Shown: in pieces, positions 36,278-45,102 of the stretch | Layout of the letters: every line of letters starts with the position of its first letter | How positions within the stretch are numbered: the stretch's first letter is position 1 | Assembly: GCA_023459355.1 (NCBI GenBank) | Contig: JAEWUM010000014.1 | Span: forward strand, 1 to 64,000 | DNA from: Bacteroidota bacterium | GTDB taxonomy: Bacteria > Bacteroidota > Bacteroidia > Bacteroidales > Paludibacteraceae | Direction: 5' to 3' | Length of the DNA stretch: 64,000 nt | The notes under the pieces: model-generated | What the model saw: the letters and a program-made list of their open reading frames with translations, nothing else | Told to the model about the DNA's origin: nothing | Databases searched by the model: none | Made by a program: the position numbers and the translations under genes

Positions 36278-36350
36278 GCGAAAATAGCTCAGTTGGTAGA
36301 GCATAACCTTGCCAAGGTTAGGGTCGCGGGTTCGAGTCCCGTTTTTCGCT
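36278..36350 (+). tRNA. tRNA-Gly (anticodon GCC)
   Basis: 73-base cloverleaf. Acceptor GCGAAAA pairs with TTTTCGC; D arm GCTC...GAGC; anticodon stem TAACC/GGTTA with loop TTGCCAA (anticodon GCC); T stem GCGGG/CCCGT (one G-T) with TTCGAGT loop; discriminator base T. CCA is not encoded. Two truncated copies of its 5' half lie just upstream. Confidence 0.95.
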
Positions 36351-36380
36351 CAACTCTTAGGAGTCACAGGAGTCATTCCT

Positions 36381-36463
36381 GCCCGGATGGTGGAATGGTA
36401 GACACGAAGGACTTAAAATCCTTTGGCCTCACGGCTGTGCGGGTTCAAGTCCCGCTTCGGGTA
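36381..36463 (+). tRNA. tRNA-Leu (anticodon TAA)
   Basis: 83-base class II tRNA with a long variable arm. Acceptor GCCCGGA pairs with TTCGGGT (two G-T pairs); anticodon stem AAGGA/TCCTT with loop CTTAAAA (anticodon TAA); variable arm GGCCTCACGGCT region; T arm GCGGGTTCAAGTCCCGC; discriminator A. CCA is not encoded. A terminator follows at 36472. Confidence 0.95.
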
Positions 36464-36471
36464 CGGTTAAT

Positions 36472-36518
36472 CCCTGGCAATTAGCTTATAGATAGCTTTT
36501 TGTCAGGGGTTTTCTTTT
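36472..36518 (+). terminator. Terminator of the tRNA transcript
   Basis: CCCTGGCAA (36472-36480) pairs with TTGTCAGGG (36500-36508) with one G-T, the loop has a small inner AGCT stem, and TTTTCTTTTT follows. Confidence 0.75.
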
Positions 36519-36656
36519 TGCGGGTAACAAAATAGTAACAATGTTCGACAAGATTCGTATATCACTTAAACATTCAACCTTTAAGCTGAAAAAATAATTC
36601 CAAGACAAAAATGCCTGTATTTTACTGTATTTTTCAGGAATTATCTTTATTTCATC

Positions 36657-37445
36657 TTACAATTTCATTGAATACTGCTTAACCCAACCATCATGCAATT
36701 CTGCCCATTTTTTTGAAAATGCTCCCAATCTTGCTGCATTCCGTGGATGACACAGCGGAATGACATCGTAAGTCCTTCCATTGATAACAACTTCATGAGT
36801 TTGGCCGTAAGTATCAGCTGTATCTCCAAACTGAGACAGCTTAGTTCTTTTATCGAAGAAGTGTAGAAACCACTTGATAGGCAGATCACCCAGAAGAAGA
36901 ATAGTTCTTGCGCCTGAAGCTTTAAGCTCTTTTAGAATTTCATCCTTTCTTTGTACTGCATTCATCTTTATTTCATCTTCATCAAATTCAGGAATGTTTG
37001 CTATCGGTAAATTTATACCAGAGGTTCTAACCAAGTTATTGTAGATTTCCACAGCTTTCTTTTGATTGGCATTAACTCTTGATTCCGGGAGCAAATCACA
37101 CAGCCAAGCTTTCTCTCTCGTAAACCCAAGTGGCTTTAGAAATAATTCATCTATAGCTCTTCCAGATGGTCCATTCAGGTTTTCGTTAGCAGGCACTAAT
37201 GAGCCGAGTTCTTTTGGCACATCAATACCGGCAATAATATCTTTAGCATTATCTCCTCTCCAGAAGATTTCAGGCTCACTGGCAACAGCCAGGGCCTGCA
37301 CTTTAACGGAACCATCTGGATTTAACCATTTAGCATGAACGGCACTGGCATAAACTCCTAATACAAAAACTTCTTTATCTGAAGAAATATTGGTTTGCTG
37401 AACTCTGGTGAGTGGTTGGCCGAAGGGGAATTGTTTTTGTTGCAT
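36657..37445 (-). CDS. Uracil-DNA glycosylase-like protein
   Basis: 262 residues. The segments PSGRAIDELFLKPLGFTRE, KAWLCDLLPESR, ILLLGDLPIKWFL and PLCHPRNAARLG resemble family 4/5-like uracil-DNA glycosylase folds, where a GxSGR-like loop, a beta-strand ending in GxxA/P and a late His-Pro motif form the base pocket. No iron-sulfur cysteine cluster is seen. It may be a base-excision or a modified-base recognition enzyme. It is the last gene of the defence-type operon, 34 bases after its upstream neighbour, and ends about 140 bases from the tRNA terminator. Function is tentative. Confidence 0.5.
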   Translation of the reverse strand: MQQKQFPFGQPLTRVQQTNISSDKEVFVLGVYASAVHAKWLNPDGSVKVQALAVASEPEIFWRGDNAKDIIAGIDVPKELGSLVPANENLNGPSGRAIDELFLKPLGFTREKAWLCDLLPESRVNANQKKAVEIYNNLVRTSGINLPIANIPEFDEDEIKMNAVQRKDEILKELKASGARTILLLGDLPIKWFLHFFDKRTKLSQFGDTADTYGQTHEVVINGRTYDVIPLCHPRNAARLGAFSKKWAELHDGWVKQYSMKL

Positions 37446-37478
37446 GACCTTACATTTTAGAATGATTTATGATTGAAC

Positions 37479-38777
37479 TCAAATATCTTTTGTTGCTTCT
37501 ATGGCTAAACTGTCGAAATATGCTTTTTCTTTATTTGTTATTAGTTTTTTTTCTTGCAGCTCTTTGACGAACTCTTTTCTATTTAGATCTTCCCAGGTTA
37601 TATCGTAATAAAAATATTCTAATTTTAATCCGCTTAACAAACCCATTGCATTAGGAAAATTAATTTTTGTCAAGATAAACGACACTAATGATTTTATCTC
37701 GTATTTTAATACTTCACCAGAATATCTTGATAATTCTTCTGGCGTATTAATAGAAAGAAAATCATACAAGTTATTTTCAATATTTTCGCGGGATTTTTGA
37801 ATCTCGGCTTGCAGATCATTCAGAATACTTTTCCGAGTATCATCTATCTCCTTTTGAAAATCTTTTATTTTATCCTCAAACTCACATTTAATTTCCCGTT
37901 TAATTATATTTTTATCACTGAATTTAATATGATCAAGATACTCCTCTCTAACACCATGAACTTTTTCTTTTAAGATGAAAAATTTTTTTAAAATATCTTT
38001 TTCCGGTAAATCCGTGAACAGTCTTAGGTTGGCTTCAATAGATCGTTTAAGGTTTTCATCTTTGAAAGGCAATGCGTCATAGGGTAATCGCACTCTTGTT
38101 ATGTGTAAATTAGCACCACTAAATTTTAAATCCACATATTGAAACTTAGCTTTGTAAACTTCCAGGGTTCTCGCGTGATTTGGCTTTAATGGGGGATCTT
38201 TAGATAACTTAGCTTCAATTTCCTTTACTGTTATATTTTCAAGAGGCTTAATATTACTAACAATACTTTTTACCTGATCAATATCTATACGGTCAAAAAT
38301 CCTTTCTAAATCTTCCTGATTGTTGTTCAGATTAAATAGAAACTTTATATGCCTAATTTGATCAACAGTCATTGGGTATAAATCATAGGCAGTCCCTTCT
38401 TCTTCGTGAAATCTACTCTTAGGGAAATAGAAATATCCTTCATCATCAGTAATGATACAATTGATATTAAACTTCTCTTTATTGTAAACTTTCACATTAC
38501 CTTTATTGAAAATTTTTAATGCCTGATAGTCCCCAAATCCATCCCGGTAGACTTTCTCATTTACTTCAATAAACACATTTACATCAACACCTTTCTCACT
38601 AATAGAAACAAAAGCTTCTGCTAGCTCGATTGAGATGTTCGGAAAGGAAACAATTATTTGTTTCCTTGACTTCATGAGAATGTCCAGCAAAGTGCTGTAA
38701 TCACTCTTTAAAAGATTCAATTCATTATCCATGGTTTGAGTATTGGTCCTTAAATGAATTTCAAATAATTTCAACAT
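37479..38777 (-). CDS. Unknown protein, possible PLD-like N-terminal domain and coiled coil
   Basis: 432 residues from ATG 38777, which overlaps the upstream gene by 17 bases; ATG 38732 is an alternative that leaves a 28-base gap. Residues about 30-140 (SRKQIIVSFPNISIELAEAF, GVDVNVFIEV, GNVKVYNKEKFNINCIITDD) have the alternating strand-helix pattern of phospholipase-D-like domains, but no HxK motif is seen, so any such domain would be inactive. Residues about 285-340 form a charged coiled coil (DKIKDFQKEIDDTRKSI...). I recognise no family. Its position between the kinase pair and the UDG-like gene suggests an effector or scaffold in the same system. Confidence 0.6.
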   Translation of the reverse strand: MLKLFEIHLRTNTQTMDNELNLLKSDYSTLLDILMKSRKQIIVSFPNISIELAEAFVSISEKGVDVNVFIEVNEKVYRDGFGDYQALKIFNKGNVKVYNKEKFNINCIITDDEGYFYFPKSRFHEEEGTAYDLYPMTVDQIRHIKFLFNLNNNQEDLERIFDRIDIDQVKSIVSNIKPLENITVKEIEAKLSKDPPLKPNHARTLEVYKAKFQYVDLKFSGANLHITRVRLPYDALPFKDENLKRSIEANLRLFTDLPEKDILKKFFILKEKVHGVREEYLDHIKFSDKNIIKREIKCEFEDKIKDFQKEIDDTRKSILNDLQAEIQKSRENIENNLYDFLSINTPEELSRYSGEVLKYEIKSLVSFILTKINFPNAMGLLSGLKLEYFYYDITWEDLNRKEFVKELQEKKLITNKEKAYFDSLAIEATKDI

Positions 38778-39396
38778 TTAATTCCAACCTTAACCTTTTC
38801 GAAATCTCTTCTATTTGTTGCTTCTTCTTCAATGTTGAAGAATGCGTAACAATATAATACCCGTTTGGAATCTCATGTTGGTTATAAAAGTCATCTTTGG
38901 TTCTTGAGATAAAGTCAATACCGACCTGTTTCATTTTCAGTGCTTCTACTTTATTAACTCCGGCATATTCAACAACCTCTATGAGGGTTTCATAGGCAAA
39001 ACGGTTGTTTATCACTTTCCCATTGGGCAAAGTTACTTTTAATCCAGTCCAAGCTGCCTTTGGAGATGATGTTAAAGTTCTTTCTGTTTTTTTCGATAGC
39101 TTGACATCTTTAGGTACAATCGAATACTGCTTGGTGTCTGGTTCTTCTATGACGACACGTTTGCGGGTTAATCTTACACTTAAATTTTCTCCCGGCACAT
39201 AGTCAACCACTAGAACTATAGGTCGCTGAATTTGTGTGATAATCGGTTCGATACTGTTCGAGAGTCGTGGAATTACCTCATTTTTGATCAAATCTTCTTC
39301 AAGGTTATCAACAGCTTTCAATGTTTCTTCATTTAAGGGTAGCCCTAATTTCTTTAATCCTTCAATGGATTGATAGAGTGTTTCGAGTTTTGTCAT
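38761..39396 (-). CDS. Unknown protein encoded after the kinase (211 aa)
   Basis: 211 residues from ATG 39396, four bases after the kinase stop; the upstream TTG start would overlap the kinase more. The N-terminal half is helical (TKLETLYQSIEGLKKLG) and the middle has a beta-rich part (GLKVTLPNGKVINNRFAYET). The C-terminal part (IPNGYYIVTHSSTLKKKQQI then EEISKRLRLELNVEII) resembles ends of small DNA-interacting proteins found next to restriction genes, where they are otherwise uncharacterised. No catalytic motif or signal peptide. The tight coupling with the kinase suggests it is a partner or substrate. Confidence 0.6.
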   Translation of the reverse strand: MTKLETLYQSIEGLKKLGLPLNEETLKAVDNLEEDLIKNEVIPRLSNSIEPIITQIQRPIVLVVDYVPGENLSVRLTRKRVVIEEPDTKQYSIVPKDVKLSKKTERTLTSSPKAAWTGLKVTLPNGKVINNRFAYETLIEVVEYAGVNKVEALKMKQVGIDFISRTKDDFYNQHEIPNGYYIVTHSSTLKKKQQIEEISKRLRLELNVEII

Positions 39397-39400
39397 AATA

Positions 39401-41095
39401 TTAGAATAATTTGGTTTTATCAATTCTGATATCAATTATATGATTAGATATTTTAATTTCATGATTATAGTATAATCTCATCCTGCCTTTTACCTGAATA
39501 TTATCAACTAAAATCTTTACTCCATTTAGTTCATAAATCCAATTCTCATTTTCCAGCAAAATTAATATTGCATTTTTGCGACTGACATTATCATCATCAA
39601 ATTCAATAGTATTATTATATTTCTTTCGGCCAATTGTTATTAATGCCATGGGAAAGGATTCAAACTTAACACCATCGCAGTATATTTCATATTGCTGATT
39701 AATTTTTTTTGATCTTGTAATCGAGTAATGACAAAATAATAATTTGTCAGTGAGCTTATTAGATGAGTTAAGATATTGGTGACTCTTAAGAACAACATCT
39801 TTGTTGAAGGTAGAAATTTTATTGTTTGGCAAATAAGGATTGTAGGCTTCAATATCATCGAGATGACTATTATTTAATAAATAAAAGAAAAGGTCTTTGT
39901 TGGTCTTAAAGCAAACCTCATTTGGGAATTGTTTACTTAGAGCATCTGCCAGATCTTGCCCATCTTTATATCGACGAGTCTTATAATAACACTCTAATAA
40001 GATATTATATGACTCACAATCTGCTGGATGTAAATTTAAGTATTCAGAAATGTAATTGATAGCTAATCCATATCTACCTTTTTCCATGTAAATAATTGCC
40101 AATTCTTTGTTAACATCGACTGATGGTAGTTTTCTTTTCAGAGCATTAAAAATCACTTCAGCTTTAGTATAATTATTTGTCATTAAATAAAACTCACTTA
40201 GAACTAGAAGGATTGAACTGTATTGTTTTAATTGATAATCAATTTTATCAACAATCAATTTAACCGTATATAACTTCTTTCTCTTTAGTAGACTTTTTAT
40301 GTTTCTTGCATAATTAGAGGCTATAATGCTTTCGTTATCTATTTTAAATGGGATATTTCGAGTTTCAATAGCTTCTACAATTTCCTCCATAGAATTGAAT
40401 TTGTATTCAGCATTTAACGATAGCATTTTAAAAATTATTTCTTGTATCCAAAAAGGAAAAGAACCTACACCAAAATCTTTATTAAAAATTTTATCTGCTC
40501 GTTGATCATCTGTTAGTCCCACAAATATAATTTTATTGCAAAGTAATTCAATGAATGTAATTCCGAGCGCAAATATATCAGGATGATATGATGAGTTTAG
40601 GGTGTTGTTAATAAGTTTTGCCGGTGGCATATATTTTCTGGTATGGATGTTTGTATTAGCCACTCCAAAGTCGCTAATTTTGACAACCTGCTCCTCGTTA
40701 ATTAATATATTCTCCGGTTTTATGTCATTGTGAATAATTCCCTTTTTATTTATAAAATCAAGTGTCTTAGCAATAGTTAGTATGGTTTCAACAGCTCTCT
40801 CTTGTGTGAAATAAGCATTTCTGATGAAATTCATCAAACTCCCATCTGAACAATACTCCATAACAATATATAGATTGCTATCATCTTTATGTGCATGATA
40901 GTATTGAACAATATTTGGATGATTAAATTTACTGATTGTTTTTACTTCGTTCAAAATAAAATCTAAGTCATCCAATAAATTTATGGTTATTGACTTTATC
41001 GCAACAAGTTTGTTTGAAATAATTTCTTCTGCCAGAAATACCTTACCAAACCCACCCTGACCAAGTTCTGATATTACTTTAAATCCTTCTATCAT
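39401..41095 (-). CDS. Hanks-type Ser/Thr protein kinase with TPR and FHA domains
   Basis: 564 residues in three parts. Kinase domain (about 1-255): glycine loop GQGGFG (12-17), Lys34 in VAIKS, catalytic HNDIKPEN (Asp124; the HRD Arg is Asn) and DFG at 142-144. TPR-like helices (about 290-420) include NYTKAEVIFNALKRKLP and GRYGLAINYISEYLNLHP. An FHA-like domain (about 480-555) has GR at 489-490 and VSRKNA at 504-509, where the usual His is Asn. It has no membrane segment. FHA binds phosphothreonine, so self-recruitment or binding of phosphorylated partners is likely. The DNA is more A/T-rich than mcrBC. Placement in a restriction-rich operon suggests a signalling step in phage defence. Confidence 0.85.
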   Translation of the reverse strand: MIEGFKVISELGQGGFGKVFLAEEIISNKLVAIKSITINLLDDLDFILNEVKTISKFNHPNIVQYYHAHKDDSNLYIVMEYCSDGSLMNFIRNAYFTQERAVETILTIAKTLDFINKKGIIHNDIKPENILINEEQVVKISDFGVANTNIHTRKYMPPAKLINNTLNSSYHPDIFALGITFIELLCNKIIFVGLTDDQRADKIFNKDFGVGSFPFWIQEIIFKMLSLNAEYKFNSMEEIVEAIETRNIPFKIDNESIIASNYARNIKSLLKRKKLYTVKLIVDKIDYQLKQYSSILLVLSEFYLMTNNYTKAEVIFNALKRKLPSVDVNKELAIIYMEKGRYGLAINYISEYLNLHPADCESYNILLECYYKTRRYKDGQDLADALSKQFPNEVCFKTNKDLFFYLLNNSHLDDIEAYNPYLPNNKISTFNKDVVLKSHQYLNSSNKLTDKLLFCHYSITRSKKINQQYEIYCDGVKFESFPMALITIGRKKYNNTIEFDDDNVSRKNAILILLENENWIYELNGVKILVDNIQVKGRMRLYYNHEIKISNHIIDIRIDKTKLF

Positions 41096-41112
41096 TTGGT
41101 TTAATTCTAAAG

Positions 41113-42375
41113 TTAATATTCAGTCTCCAACTTCTCTAAGACTTTAAATCCTATATCCAAATCCAAAGACCCTGAATCATCAAGCACCGATATAAACCCA
41201 ATCATGCACCTGTTGTCTTCCAAAATCTTTTTATGAAAGCTACCTGATATGTCAGATTCTGTATGTGTCTGGGGGTAAAGAAGCAAGCTTTGTTCTGCAT
41301 CCCAGTAGAGGTTATAGGCAAACATTTGCTGGAGGTCATCGTCGGAGGGCGAAAAGTCAGAGATGATTTTCCACTTGGTATCGATGATGTGACATTTTAT
41401 AGTTCCATCATTTTGCTTAATTTCTATAACCAAATCAGGACGGATCGTTTTATGCTCCCAGAATTTCTTACGGTTCTGAAAGCTGATATTATACTGATCA
41501 CTTTTTGCCCTCATCAACATCCGATACACATATTCTTCCCACAGTTTATTCATATCGAAGAGTAAGGCTATCATATTTTCTCGACCTGATCGAATATCGG
41601 GAGAATAATTCAGTATAATCATTTTGGCAATTTTCAGAGCTTCTTCATAACCTAAGTTTTTCCGGTTGGTGTATACCTGTTCAAAGTGAGTTTTATTGAT
41701 GGCAATTTCAGTAATTTCCGGGAAGTCCATCTTTATACGTGCAATTTGGTCTTTCAGCCGACAATGAATGTCCAGGGTGTTGAGGATACTCAGTGCCCGA
41801 AGTAATATCTGATTGATGGTATGCTCATAGTCATACACCTGTTGGGATGTGTAGGTGCGTTCTTGGTGAATGAGATTTTTCTGGATGTGTTTACCAAAGA
41901 TGATTCTGCCTTTAAAGGCTCCTGAGTTCACGGCTTTGTAACGGTATTTTTTTATTAATCCCTGATGAAGCAATCTTGAAACTTCATTCAGGTACAGATC
42001 GAAATACAAATCTAAAATGGAATGATAACGCTGGTGTAAATTGGCTTCCGATACAGAATCAACTTTGATGTAATTGCAATAAGCAAGCATCTTCAATAAA
42101 GCTTTACTCCATAGGCGGTATTCGGATGCGTCTTTACTGATGTTACGGTCAGCTTTGGGGAGAATTTCTATAGTTAGGGTGCCAATTTGAATTACACCAA
42201 CATAAGATTTGAACTTGATACCATTGCGGATAGCTGTAAAATAAATGTTGTTACTGGTATCGTTAAACTCATACAATTTTTCAAGCTCTGGTTGTGTAAG
42301 CTTGTAACCGAATAAATTGTCACTGGCAAACAACGTCAATTTTTCGTACTCAAATACCTGTATGAGTCTACCCAT
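41113..42375 (-). CDS. mcrC: McrC-family nuclease subunit
   Basis: 420 residues of the McrC/LlaJI restriction subunit family, which cuts DNA when driven by the McrB motor. The N-terminal part (FEYEKLTLFASDNLFG..., IRNGIKFKSYVGVIQIG) is the McrB-contact region. The C-terminal PD-(D/E)xK nuclease core is visible: RPDLVIEI (Asp314), then HIIDTKWK with Asp332 and Lys334. It starts five bases after the mcrB stop and is co-transcribed with it. All expected catalytic residues are present, so it looks active. It would cut DNA with modified bases or foreign methylation. Confidence 0.9.
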   Translation of the reverse strand: MGRLIQVFEYEKLTLFASDNLFGYKLTQPELEKLYEFNDTSNNIYFTAIRNGIKFKSYVGVIQIGTLTIEILPKADRNISKDASEYRLWSKALLKMLAYCNYIKVDSVSEANLHQRYHSILDLYFDLYLNEVSRLLHQGLIKKYRYKAVNSGAFKGRIIFGKHIQKNLIHQERTYTSQQVYDYEHTINQILLRALSILNTLDIHCRLKDQIARIKMDFPEITEIAINKTHFEQVYTNRKNLGYEEALKIAKMIILNYSPDIRSGRENMIALLFDMNKLWEEYVYRMLMRAKSDQYNISFQNRKKFWEHKTIRPDLVIEIKQNDGTIKCHIIDTKWKIISDFSPSDDDLQQMFAYNLYWDAEQSLLLYPQTHTESDISGSFHKKILEDNRCMIGFISVLDDSGSLDLDIGFKVLEKLETEY

Positions 42376-42380
42376 GATGA

Positions 42381-45050
42381 TTATAATTCATAAATGCTGC
42401 TGAAATCCCATTCACTTTCCGGTTTGATGGCGTATATCGACCGTCGTTTTAAGTCGTCGGTCACTGTCCCATCATAATCGGCAAAAGCTGCAAATTCAAA
42501 ATTTTCATCCTTTACTTTCTCTATGAAACGGCTACCGAGTACAAGTCCAATTTTTCCATTGTCACCAAAGAAGTATTCCTGTAAAAGAGGAAGGATGGCA
42601 TCCCTGAAAACCAATTTCAAATCATCGATACTCACAGCATCCATAAAATAGGAGTGACCAATCCGATGATCTTTATCAATCAGTTTTTCAATTCTTTCGT
42701 TGATCTTATCCAGCAAAAGGCACACATCAACATCTTCGATTTGACCTTTCGATTTGCCATAGTCTTTGATGATGGAAGATTTAGGCTCCATGTGTACAAA
42801 CGAAAATCTTCTTCTCAAAGCAGTGTCAAGCGCCTCAATGCTTCTGTCGGCAGTGTTCATGGTTCCTATGATGTACACATTTTCAGGTACCTTAAAACAG
42901 GATTTTGAATAAGGCAAAGTTACTTCCAATTCTTCTTTTCCTCCCGAACGTTTTTCTTTTTCTATTAGCGTTATTAATTCTCCAAAAATTGAAGATACAT
43001 TTCCACGGTTAATTTCATCGATAATCAGTACGTATTTTTTCTTTTCTTTTTCTCTGATCGACTCTTCGCGCCCCTTGTTTGTAAAGAAGTTTTGATTAAG
43101 GCCATTTTGGTCAATCTTATAAAGGGTAACCTGAGAAAATTTCCGGTCGTAAATCTCTTCTACCGGGATGTTTTCGTCCACAAAAATCCATTCTACCTTT
43201 CTGAAGTGATTAAATTCGAATGGGGCATCCTCTTTATATTCATAATCTCCGGTAACTTTACCCAAAGCACGAACATATCTGTTTCCATTACTTACTAAAA
43301 CATAGTTTCCCTTCTTGATGTAATTTTTGAAGTAATTCATCGACTGTGCTTCAATTCCTTTAAATCCGGCTTTTTTACATTCATCCTGGATTTGTACGTC
43401 CGACATGTCAGAAAAATTGTAGCCCTGAGCAAATCCAATAGAAATATACCCATTATCCCTACAATATTCATAAATTATTCGGTCGGCAGGATTATTAGCT
43501 TCTCCCAATGAAATCTTAAAGAAAGATGCTTTTTTAAATGACGCTACATCCCAGGCAATTTTTCCTTCCTTGATAACCTTGATTGCACTCTCATTGCTTT
43601 CACCCAACATGCAGATGTTTTTGAAAACACCATTCTCTATCTCATAATATACTTTCTTTTCTGATTTCTCAGTCCGTGGTTTTATTCCTTCTACAAAGTC
43701 CTCGTAGCTATATGATTGATGAAATGTACAAAACGCAATCTGACCTTTCGGATTTTCCCAGTCTCTAATAAGTAATTCACGAAATCTTGTTGTCAATATT
43801 TCTCTGTTCTCTTCGTGCTGTGCGTAAAATTCAGGATCAGCAATCTTGAGAGCTTCGTTGATTGTATTGTATGTCTTGCCGGTTCCTGGAGGACCATAAA
43901 GTATCTGATTTAATTTGGGCTGAGTTTCGTTCATACGAATTAATTTTAGTATCGCATTGTATTGATTTTCGTTTGCTTTAAAGTTAGTTCCTTGACGTCC
44001 ATGAGTTAAATACTGAAGTATTGGGTGCGTGATAATGTCTTTCTTCAACACTGGATTTGAAACCAGATTATAATCAATTGATATCTCAACCCTTTCTGTT
44101 TCATTATCAAATAGTGTTTCAGCTTTGTAATATCTTAATTCATCTGGATGCTCTATAAGTTTTTGCACTGATGAATCAATAGTTGCTAAAGCATAAATTC
44201 CTGCGTTTTGACCAGACATCCATAAAATCAACTTGTCACCTTCTTTAATTTCCTTTTTAAATTGATTAACTTTCCACGAACGTATAACGTTTTCCTTTAG
44301 AGCAGCAGGGAGATTGTAATAATCAGGATTAGCCTGAAAAATCCAGTAATTGGGCAACGGATTTTTTGAAAACATTTGATATAAAATATCCTGAGCAAGT
44401 ATCATTCGCTCGTTATCGGGATAATAATCTTGAAGTTGAAGTTCTTTGTCGATAATACTCAATAGTTCAGTGTCTTCAATAATAAAATTATCAATTAAAT
44501 CATGCATTAATTCGAGATAATGTACATATTTCTCGCCGGCTACCTTTGATTGTACACCAATGTGTTTACAATATTGCTCATAATAGGAACTTTTGTAAAA
44601 TGTATATTTCTCCGGATTATGGAAAGTAAGGAATAATGATATCGTCCGTTCATCATGGTGTGAGGAATGTTGCCCTTCAAGCAATTGATATAAATCAGAT
44701 GTTGCTGTTTGAAATTCTTCAATTCTTTGCTTGAGAGGAAGTTCTTCATTGAACAAATTTTTAAAACAAGATTTATACTCTTCAGGCTTCCGTGTTGCAA
44801 TAAGTTTTGTCGTAGCTTTGGCCATTTGATAAACCAGATTGTTTTCTGTTCGACTCATTACATCCCTGATTTCCAACTCAAAATTATTTGAGTTAATATC
44901 AGGCTTTCCTATCAGGCCTTTGAGAAGTTTCCATTTGTACAACTCATCGGATAATCCTTTCTCGTTAATAAGTTTTTTATAGTTATTAATAAGTTGCCTA
45001 ATATTTGACTCTTTGTTTTTGTCAAATTCTTCTGTATTATTTTTCGCCAT
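42381..45050 (-). CDS. mcrB: McrB-family AAA+ GTPase with EVE-like domain and an insertion between Walker A and B
   Basis: 889 residues. After a helical N-terminal region, residues about 230-340 look like an EVE/PUA-type base-reader domain (PNYWIFQANPDYYN, GDKLILWMSGQNAGIYALA). Walker A is GPPGTGKT at 386-393; Walker B IIDEINR has Asp678; the McrB-type MNTADRS and ALRRRF follow. The 285-residue gap between Walker A and B is about 200 longer than in E. coli McrB. The extra block (about 505-655; FFKISLG..., YISIGFAQGYN, KKGNYVLVSNGNRYVRALG) itself looks like another PUA/EVE-like domain. It would recognise modified DNA and drive McrC. Start MAKNNTEEFD. Confidence 0.88.
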   Translation of the reverse strand: MAKNNTEEFDKNKESNIRQLINNYKKLINEKGLSDELYKWKLLKGLIGKPDINSNNFELEIRDVMSRTENNLVYQMAKATTKLIATRKPEEYKSCFKNLFNEELPLKQRIEEFQTATSDLYQLLEGQHSSHHDERTISLFLTFHNPEKYTFYKSSYYEQYCKHIGVQSKVAGEKYVHYLELMHDLIDNFIIEDTELLSIIDKELQLQDYYPDNERMILAQDILYQMFSKNPLPNYWIFQANPDYYNLPAALKENVIRSWKVNQFKKEIKEGDKLILWMSGQNAGIYALATIDSSVQKLIEHPDELRYYKAETLFDNETERVEISIDYNLVSNPVLKKDIITHPILQYLTHGRQGTNFKANENQYNAILKLIRMNETQPKLNQILYGPPGTGKTYNTINEALKIADPEFYAQHEENREILTTRFRELLIRDWENPKGQIAFCTFHQSYSYEDFVEGIKPRTEKSEKKVYYEIENGVFKNICMLGESNESAIKVIKEGKIAWDVASFKKASFFKISLGEANNPADRIIYEYCRDNGYISIGFAQGYNFSDMSDVQIQDECKKAGFKGIEAQSMNYFKNYIKKGNYVLVSNGNRYVRALGKVTGDYEYKEDAPFEFNHFRKVEWIFVDENIPVEEIYDRKFSQVTLYKIDQNGLNQNFFTNKGREESIREKEKKKYVLIIDEINRGNVSSIFGELITLIEKEKRSGGKEELEVTLPYSKSCFKVPENVYIIGTMNTADRSIEALDTALRRRFSFVHMEPKSSIIKDYGKSKGQIEDVDVCLLLDKINERIEKLIDKDHRIGHSYFMDAVSIDDLKLVFRDAILPLLQEYFFGDNGKIGLVLGSRFIEKVKDENFEFAAFADYDGTVTDDLKRRSIYAIKPESEWDFSSIYEL

Positions 45051-45102
45051 GATTAATAGTGATTGGTCTATATGTTTTAAGTGAGGTCAAACAAAGCTTA
45101 TT

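Noticed and set aside
36212..36484. Open frame of 90 codons over the tRNA genes
   Set aside because: It is a by-product of the tRNA-Gly and tRNA-Leu sequences; both tRNAs fold properly.
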